A stretch of 64,000 nt of DNA from positions 51,299,428 through 51,363,427 of the forward strand of contig QVOM02000119.1 of assembly GCA_003586115.2 (NCBI GenBank), written 5' to 3'. This DNA is from Salvator merianae. Taxonomy: Eukaryota > Chordata > Lepidosauria > Squamata > Teiidae. Under the pieces are notes generated by a model. It saw only the letters and a list, made by a program, of their open reading frames with translations, did no database searches and was not told where the DNA came from. Shown piece by piece: positions 52,601 to 61,600 of this stretch. Both the position numbers and the translations under genes were made by a program. Position 1 is the stretch's first letter. Each line of letters starts with the position of its first letter.

Positions 52601-55600
52601 GCAAACCTTTAGGTCTTGACTCTTTACTTGCTCCATTCACTCAATAGATGCCAATCTACAACTCTTAAAATCCTTGTTGCCTTCTTTCTTTAGCCCCAGT
52701 ATTCTGTCACTGTTGTCTATCAGATCTCATGGAGAATAGACCTCAATGTTTCAGTCTTTTTGTTCTGGGAAAATATCCCTTTGGAGCTCAGTGATCTTTA
52801 CTGTCAGCTTCCATCTTGAGGAGCTATTTACAGCCTTCAAAAGCTTACTGCAGCTATTTTCAGCAGGTATACCTCAGCCTAGCCCCTTGGGCTGACAACC
52901 TTGATGTAAGCAGGAGCATATTTTCAACACCTTTCTTTCCCTGAGGATTTGGGGCAGTTTTTTTTTTTTAAGTGAAAGGGGTTGCAGAGGGCTGAATCAG
53001 GTGCTTCATGCCATTTTTCAGCACTAGAACTTCTTCAGTCAGGGAAGAGCTCTGTACCTTCCACCTGTGCTCACACATCTCTGAGGCCTCCATACCTAAC
53101 CTGATTGCAGAACTCTTCATCCACCCATCCCAGATAGAAACAAGACATGTGGGCAATTCTCATGGTGGTTTCACTGGTGGCAGTCTTGGAATCCAACACA
53201 GTGGCAGTATATAAGGATGAATCCAATCTCATGGACCAGAAGGTTGATTCTGTTCTCAAGTGAGAGTTTGAGACCAATTTATTCATCTTAAGGGCAGCAA
53301 TTATGTTCCTTTTCCTCAGAGCAACCCTCCATTGGTTGGATGATCTGCTGGTAGATGAGCATCCCCAAGCAAACAAGCAATGTTATTAAGAATACCAAAA
53401 TAGTTCTGATCCTTAATTCCACCTCAGGGATTGATTGTATACAGTTGGTATCTGGAGTTGTTGTCTCACTCTGCTGCAGTAAGGAGGGCATTGTGGCTCT
53501 GTCTTTGGAATATGGATGCAAGATCAAAACTTTATATGACTGGCAGACCCTTCTTCTGTTTGGGGCAGAGGCCTTTCACAATATTTTGGTGGAACTACAC
53601 CAACAAAAAGGTCGTGGTCACATCTCAAACACAATCTTCCATCACATCCTCTTGTAAAGGTAGAATTAGGAGGCTGTACTTGTGTGCCCAATCCTCTTCC
53701 AGAGATTTTTGTCCCTTCTCTGGAGAGACTCAGCAGGTTAGCATTGGCAATGGACAGACTTTACAAACAAACCTCAAAAGGACTCCTCCTATTCCTCTAA
53801 GCAGGATCCCTAGTTCCCCCTCCTCCAAACTCATTGGAGCAGATTCTAAGATTGTGTGCAGATTTGGAATGAAACAGTTAAGAGCTCTTGGGTCAAAGAT
53901 TGCTTTCAAGTAGTCATTCCATCTTAATGTTTGCTGTTTTCTCTGGAGCTTTGGGCCCCCCAAAGGTGGTTGATTATCAGCCCATTTTCTACTTGTCTAT
54001 CGGGACAATCTAACCAGTGCTCAGTCCAGGATTGAAGGGCAGCAGCCTCCAATGATTCCTCTGTGGAGTCATGGAGGTGGTGGTGGTGGTTGGCATTATC
54101 TAATGGATTCCTAAGATTTTTATTTTTTTAAAAAAATCTTGCTTTCATTCAAATGGCTATTCAGCCTGGAGATTCTTTGAGTTCCCTGGATCTGAAAAAG
54201 GCATACATCCATGTTCCTTCTGAGTGGAACCCAAGTCACATTTTAGTCTAGTCATTTTAGTCAATGGGACTTATTGTCATTAATAGTTTTCATGATATTA
54301 TTATATTTGAAACAAAAATGTTGCTAACTTAGGAACCAACTCCTTGTGTTTCAGTTCCATATGTATTTACCAGACTTATTTTGTCTTAGGTTACAAAGAT
54401 AAACCTTGAAGCACAGAAGGTAGAACAGTCCTTGCGAGATGAATTGTCAAGCAGTGTAAGTAAATCAGTGAGTGAGGCAGATAGACATCGGATTATGGAT
54501 CTGGAGAAGAGTGAAACAGAACTCAGGATTGAGGTATCGAAGTAAGTTCAGGAAGTTTAGGCTATTCTAACTGCAGTTATGCTGATGGAATATTTTCATT
54601 GTATTCTTTGTTTTTTGTTGATTTAAAGCACTATCCCCCCAAAAAATTGGTTGGGAGTGAAGAAGTAGATGATGAAGTTAATATCTCCTCAAAACTGGTA
54701 GCAGTTGGGGTACAAATAGATTTCATGAAGTTAATTATTTCACAATTATTTGAGCACACCCCTGATAAGGCCTCTGTTTTGTGCAAATTGTGCTCACCCA
54801 TTGATTATAGACTATCTTCAGATAGGAAGAGGCAATGTGGAACATAAACAAGAACCTAGCATTGCCTCTTGTTATGCTCCACCAGGTGGGCACTGCAAAC
54901 CTTGACTTACCTGTATGTTTGGTGAGGTGCAACTTTTGAGAGACAACAGGAGGGAAGAAAAACCTGACTCAGTTTGTACCTATTCCCTTGTTTTTTGTTT
55001 TGTTTTGTTGTGTTTGTTTGTTTGTTTTGCAATTCACCTGCTTGAACAGCTTGTAGAAGTCTCCTGTGAAGTGATATCATATGCTACTTGCCAGGTATGC
55101 AGGTAAATGAAGCTATTACAAGTTTTCTGCTATAGCGATGGAAGCTTATTGCAACAAAATTGCATTGGGAAGGCCACAGGGATGTCTGGCAATCACAATG
55201 CAATGTAGGGAGGATCTCACTGTTTACATATCATCTAGAGGTAGCCTAAGTAAGGTTGTTTGTAAAGAATCTGTGATGGGTTGAAGCTTGGTTCTTTAAA
55301 GTGTTAGCAGCTGATTGTTAAGGATGATGCAACTTGAGAAAGCTAGAGAGTTAAAATGTGGAGGATTGTGGAATATAAGACAGAGAAGGTGATGTAAGAC
55401 AGAGAAGGTGGAGTGCAGTGGTGTGTTGCTGTTCAAGGGGAGAGTGAAGATGGAGGAAGAGTGAGAGATCCTGAGACCAGAGGAAGAATACAGCTGAGGG
55501 CAGGGCAATGGATGAAGAGCTGCACTGGAAAGAGCAGACAGAGAAGAAACCTGTGAAGGAGGGAGAAGAACAATGAACTGCTATCTCATTAAGTTGTGTA

Positions 55601-58600
55601 GGAAAGAGATTTATGAGGGTTTAGAGCTGTAGTTAGGTGAAAGACAGGAACCCATTTGGGAAAGGGCTAGTTAGTAATTTTCCCTATATCATCTTTGTAA
55701 TAAATCCCTTTTCATATATTTAAAGCAGGCTGTTATGTTCCTTTCTCCTTACTCTGCATTTCCCTTTACTTGGCTGAGGGAGCAGCATCCTCTCCCATTG
55801 CAGGCACTGTGACCATTTTAACTAACTTATTTTATCTGTTTTATACTGATTTTATTGTGACCCACCCTGAACCCTTCAGGTAAATAAATAAAAAAAATTA
55901 CCCATCACAAATCTTGATCTCAGCACCATAGAGGTGTTGCTATCTTTGCATTACAGTTACTTGAAGGAACAGTTCAGGGGAGTTTTGTTTTGATGTCACT
56001 ATTACAAATACATTTCATTTCTGTTACTAGGTTAAGAGAACTTTCCGATATTGCCAAAATGCAAGTTGCTGCTTTGGAAAATCGCCAGCAATCCAGAGAG
56101 AAAGAAATAGAATCATTTCGAATGCAGATTTTAGACTATCAGGTATGGGCCTTACTGTTACGATGCGTAACTGCTTACTTCAGTGAAAACTATAATAGAT
56201 ACTGTGCTTTACAAACACATCTGATTTTATAGATTTCTATTGAAAAAATAATTTTGTTAAAGAAAAAAACACAGTAGAGTTAACTAATACTGCATTTGAA
56301 TGATTTAGCATAGACAAATAAAATTGATTTTCTGAATTTTAATTTATTTCTTCCTCATATTGTATTTAGGCACAAACAGATGAAAAAGCACTTATTGCAA
56401 AATTACATCAGCATATTGTAGCTCTTCAGCTGAGTGAAGCTACAGCCATGGCAAAGTTAGAGGCTGCCACTTCAAAACTTCAGAAGATGGAAGTTGCTAC
56501 CATGCGCCTGGAGCAGAAATTGGATGACAAGGAACAAGCTCTGTATTATGCAAGACTAGAAGGGACAAACAGAGCCAAACATCTACGCCAAACTGTTCAG
56601 TCACTGCGGAGGCAATTTAGTGGTGCTTTGCCTCTGGCTCAGCAGGAAAAATTCTCTAAAACTATGATTCAGCTGCAGAATGATAAACTTAAAGCTATAA
56701 ATGATGTTCAGCATGCTCAAGAAGAACGCAGGAAAGCTGAGAACAGAGCTCTGGAGTTAGAGATGAAATTAAAAGGGTTAGAAGAATTGGTTTCCACGTT
56801 AAAAGATACAAGAGGAGCACAAAAGGTTTAATAGCTTAATTAGATTTTATTTTCTTTCAGCACTGTTTTCATGCATTCAGGATTTATAAGCATGTTCTTA
56901 GTTTTAACAGTGTCTGACTCCTTTTGTTATCTTTGGATTCTGCTTGGAGCAATGTAGTGTTACATCTTAGCTTATCCTTTCATTAATTCTAAAGCAAAGC
57001 ATACATCTGTTTTCCACTGTCTCTATTTCTTTAGTGTAACCATTTCCAGATTTGGGATCTCATTCCCTGGGTTACATGGCTGGTGCATGTCTCTCCATAT
57101 ACTGCTGAACTAATTTCTTAAAATGCCCTGCAGGGGAAATAGAAGTGATGTCCAACAATCATTTGAAACTGGTCCTTTCTTTGTCTGCCTTTTCTCTATT
57201 GTTTTTATTGCTATACAGACTAGAAAAATAGCCCAATTCTCTTTTCAGTTCAAATTTAACTTAACTGTAAAGTCAAATAATGTAAGTTATGTTAAGTACT
57301 GCTATACTAAAATAGCTTGGTAATACCGTGAATAACGTTAATTGAACAAAGAGCTACAAAATTACCTAAATAATGTTAAATATAATACTCAGTAAAAATA
57401 AGATATGGCCTGAATAAAATCTGGTAACAGAGATAGGATTGCAATCTGCAAGTAGCCCCATGTGATTTTGTGTTATGATTTAATATTCTATCCTCTGTTA
57501 TGAACTGTTCACCTGATGCTCCATTTTGTTTGCCTCTATTGTTGGGACTGATGGGGTTATATATTAAGCAGCAACTGAACATCTGAAAGGCAGCACAACA
57601 AATGGCAAGGAGTAATAGGTGCTATAGTTCAGCAATATATGAACTATTGCTTTGTCTTTTCTACCTTCAGTAAACCTGAAGATTTCATTAGAACTAATTT
57701 TGAATTAATATAATTGCTAACAAAGGTAATTGCAGTCCTTGAGGGTCAGTTGGTTTAAATAATTTTTAATATATGCTATTGCCTGTAAAAATAACTTGAC
57801 TATCTTAGTGTTGGCTGAATTGCAGACCCATTACTGCATTTAATTATTTGTGCATTCATCTTCTTAATCAGAGTGAGAATGTAAAGAACCCATGAGATGT
57901 GTAGTCACTAGGAATATGCTTTGAATCAGATTGTCCCCTCCTCCCTAGTGTTACCATTTCAGAGCTCCTGAGGCATGTGCTGCATCAGGGAGCAAACATG
58001 TGATCTATCTTCTGGTTCTAAACCACTGTCTTCTAACTCTTACACTTCTACCAGTTCAGCTGTGCAAATCAGCTATGCTGAGCCAGGGGAGACATTCATA
58101 AATTATCTAGAAGTAGGAGTAAGCAGAAAGATGGCAAAGTTTGCTGATGACACTAAATTGTTCAAGGTAGTAAAAACGGAAGAGATTGTGAAAAGCTCCA
58201 GAGGGGTCTCTTGACATCGGGTGCGTGGGCAACAAAGTCCCAAATGCACTTCAATCTTAGCAAGTGCAGGAACCCCAATTACATCTATAAACTGATGGGG
58301 GCTGAACTTTCTGTGAGAGACTAGGAAAGGGTCCTGGGATTCTGGTAGGCAGCTCAATGAATGTGTCAATCCAGTGTGCAGCAGGAATGAAAAAAGCAAA
58401 TTCATTGATAGGGGTAAGTAGGAAGGAAATAAAAAATAAGTCAGCAAGCATTATTGTGCCTCTTTATAAATCTGTAGTGAGGCCACATTTGGAATATTGT
58501 GTACAATTTTGGTCATCACACCTCAGAAAAGGACAACTGAAATGATCAAGGAACTGGAACACCTCCTTTATGTTATCAGGCTACAGTAGTTAGGCCTCTT

Positions 58601-61600
58601 CAGCCTTGAAAGACAGCATTTAAGAGGCAACTTGACTGAAGTGTGTAAAATCATGTGTGGTATACAAAAGATGGATAAAGAGAAAGTATTTTCTCTATTA
58701 CATAGCACCAGAACCATGGGGCACTCTATGAAGCTGATGGGCAGGGGAGAGTTAGGACTGACATGGGGAAGTATTTTTTCGACCAGAGATTTATCTGTCT
58801 GTGGAATTTAATATCAGAATTGGTGGTGACAGCAACCAGCCTGAATAGCTTAAGAAGGGATTAGACAAATTTATCAATGGTTACTAGAATCGATGCCTAG
58901 GTATTGCTTCAAGGTAGGAGAGGACAGGTAGGATGCTCCTGAAAGCCATTTGCAGGGAATCAAGAACAGGTGAAGGTTTTGCCTGTGTCTTCTGTTTGAG
59001 AATGCCCAGAAGCAGTTGATGGGCCACAGTGTGAGACAGAATGTTGGACTAGATGGATTATGGCCCAATCCAGTAGGGCTTGTCTTATGTTCTTAAGTTC
59101 TTAAATCATGTCAGGCTTTCTGTTTGCTTCCTAATGCATCATGTGTCCAGGGTTCTCTGAAACAGGAGGTAGATAATCTGAAGCATGTCCCTAATAGTCA
59201 TTCTTTCAAGAGTTCTTGATTTTTATTTGTACTGTTTTATTTATACATTTGTATGAAGGCCAGAAGATTGCTTTTGGTAAAAGAGGAGGATAAAACACAT
59301 CTTGTTTTTTCCTGTGTTTTACTGTTGCAGTTTCCCTCAACTGTTACAGAAGTATACTAGTATAATTTTGGTTCATTTAATGTGTTAAATAGGCTGTGGT
59401 TTACCATTCTTCAAGTTTTTTTGGTACTGATTGCACTGGAGTCAGTTTAAATTACTGTTGAGATTTGATCATTTGTTTCATCAGGTAATTGAGTGGCATA
59501 TGAAAACTGAAGAGCTTCGTCTTCAGGAGCTCAAACAGAACCGTGAATTATCCAAGAAAAAGGAAGAGATTAAATATTTGAACAATATTATTTCTGAATA
59601 CGAACATAATATCAATAACCTGGAAGAAGAAATTGTACAACAGAATAAGGTACAGAGAAATGCACAGTACTGAGCATTTAAATTTTTTAATATAATTTAA
59701 GGTATAATGTTGTTGTAGGTTATTCTGAGTCGTGGCCAACTCCTGGTTGACTGCATGGGCACCTCTATACAGTTTTCTTGGCGTAGATACGGAAGTGGTT
59801 TGACATTGCCTTTTTCTGGGGAGAGGCTGGGAACTGAACTGGCAACCTTTGCTTTCTTGGCAGTTTGCTCTACCATTGAGCTATAGACACTCCCAGATAG
59901 TATATATATTGTCCTGCAGTTTAAAGACTTACAGAAATTTTGGAACATTTACTTTTAGAAATGTTTATATATAATTCTTTTTATATCTGTTGAACTTTGC
60001 AGTTCCATGAGGAGCACCAGTTGGGCTGGGAGCAAAGAGAAATAGAATTAGAACGTCAGCTTGACATATACAGTCGTCAGCAAAAGGACATATTAAGCAC
60101 AGCTCAGAAGGTACCTTTCCTGATGTTGTTGGAATTTGGAAAATTTCATGTAATCACAGATAATGCCAGCTTTTTCCCCCGTTTTTGTTATTCCTCTACA
60201 GTTTGATGAAGCAACAGGATCAGCTCCAGACCCTAGTTTGTCACTTCCAGATCAGCTTGATCAGGCTTTAAGAAAAATAAGAGAACTTGTACGAACAATT
60301 TTGGAACTGCAAGCCACTTGCAAATCTTTAGAAGAGGTAAGTGAATAATGTGCTTTTAATGATTTCTTGAGCACAGTTATGCCTGTCCAGACAAGCCTCA
60401 AAGAATGCAGTAATTTACATGTTTTTGAAGTGTGTATTTTTCTTGTTTAAAGCACACTAAACCCTCAAAACTTGTGAAGTTAATATGCACAAGCTAAATA
60501 TATTTACAGATGGGAAAATGTACAGGATTTTATTTTTGCAACTTCTATATTCACAAATTCACCCTGTATATTATTCCAGTCATGAAAATCTGTAGCATTA
60601 AAAAGAAAGAAAAACAAAGTCCTTCCTTTTATAAAGATAATAAACTGGAGGGAGGGGGGAAGGAAGGAGTATTACTAAGGCTACCGAATCAAAAAGGTGC
60701 CTCAGAAGTCCTAGTTATGTTCTTCCCTCCAGCCCTCCCATCTGGAAGCATTTTCTTGTTTTTTAAAGCTACCAGAAGGGAAGGAAGTGTAAAAGCAGGA
60801 GCACAGCAAGGGAAGGGAAGGGTGAATACAGTAACATGCTCTTGCTCACCCGTCTGCCTGTTCTCTAACAGCGTCAACACAGTTGTTGTGTTGCTGCTGC
60901 TGAAAAGGAAACAACAGGGAGGAGCAGAGGCTGAGACAACAGTGATCATCTAACTCCGGGTGATAAATGAGAACAGGGAAGCTGAGGAAATGGCAGAAGT
61001 ACAGGGAGTTAGGTGATCTTAGAATCATAGAGTTGGAAGGGACCTCCAGGGTCATCGAGTCCAACCCCCTGCTCAATGCAGGATTCACTACACCATCCTA
61101 GACAGATATCTGTCCAGCCTTTCCTTGAAGGTCTCCAGCGAAGGAGAGTCCACCACCTCCTGTGGTAACCTGTTCCAGTGACTGATTGCTCTTACGGTCA
61201 GAAAATTTTTCCTAATATCTAGCCTGTATCTACTCCCTTGAAGTTTCATCCCATTGTTTCTAGTCCTTCCTTCTTGTGCAACTGAGAATAGGGCCAATCC
61301 TTCTGCACTGTGACAGCCCTTGAGATACTTGAAAACAGCTATCATATCTCCTCTCAGTCTTCTCTTCTGCAGGCTAAACATTCCTAGGTCCTTTAACCGT
61401 TCCTCATAGGACATGGTTTGCAGACCGCTCACCATTTTGGTCGCCCTTCTCTGAACTTGTTTCAGTTTGTCAATGTCCCTTTTAAACTGGGGCGCCCAGA
61501 ACTGGACACAATACTCCAGATGAGGTCTGACCAAGGAAGAGTAAAGTGGGAGTAGGAGGATTGGGGAAGAATGTCGAAAATTCAGGAATAGTGACCGACT

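Noticed and set aside
59829..59894. tRNA gene on the minus strand
   Set aside because: Boxes A and B are recognisable, but the cloverleaf is degraded and the sequence runs into a SINE body and tail.
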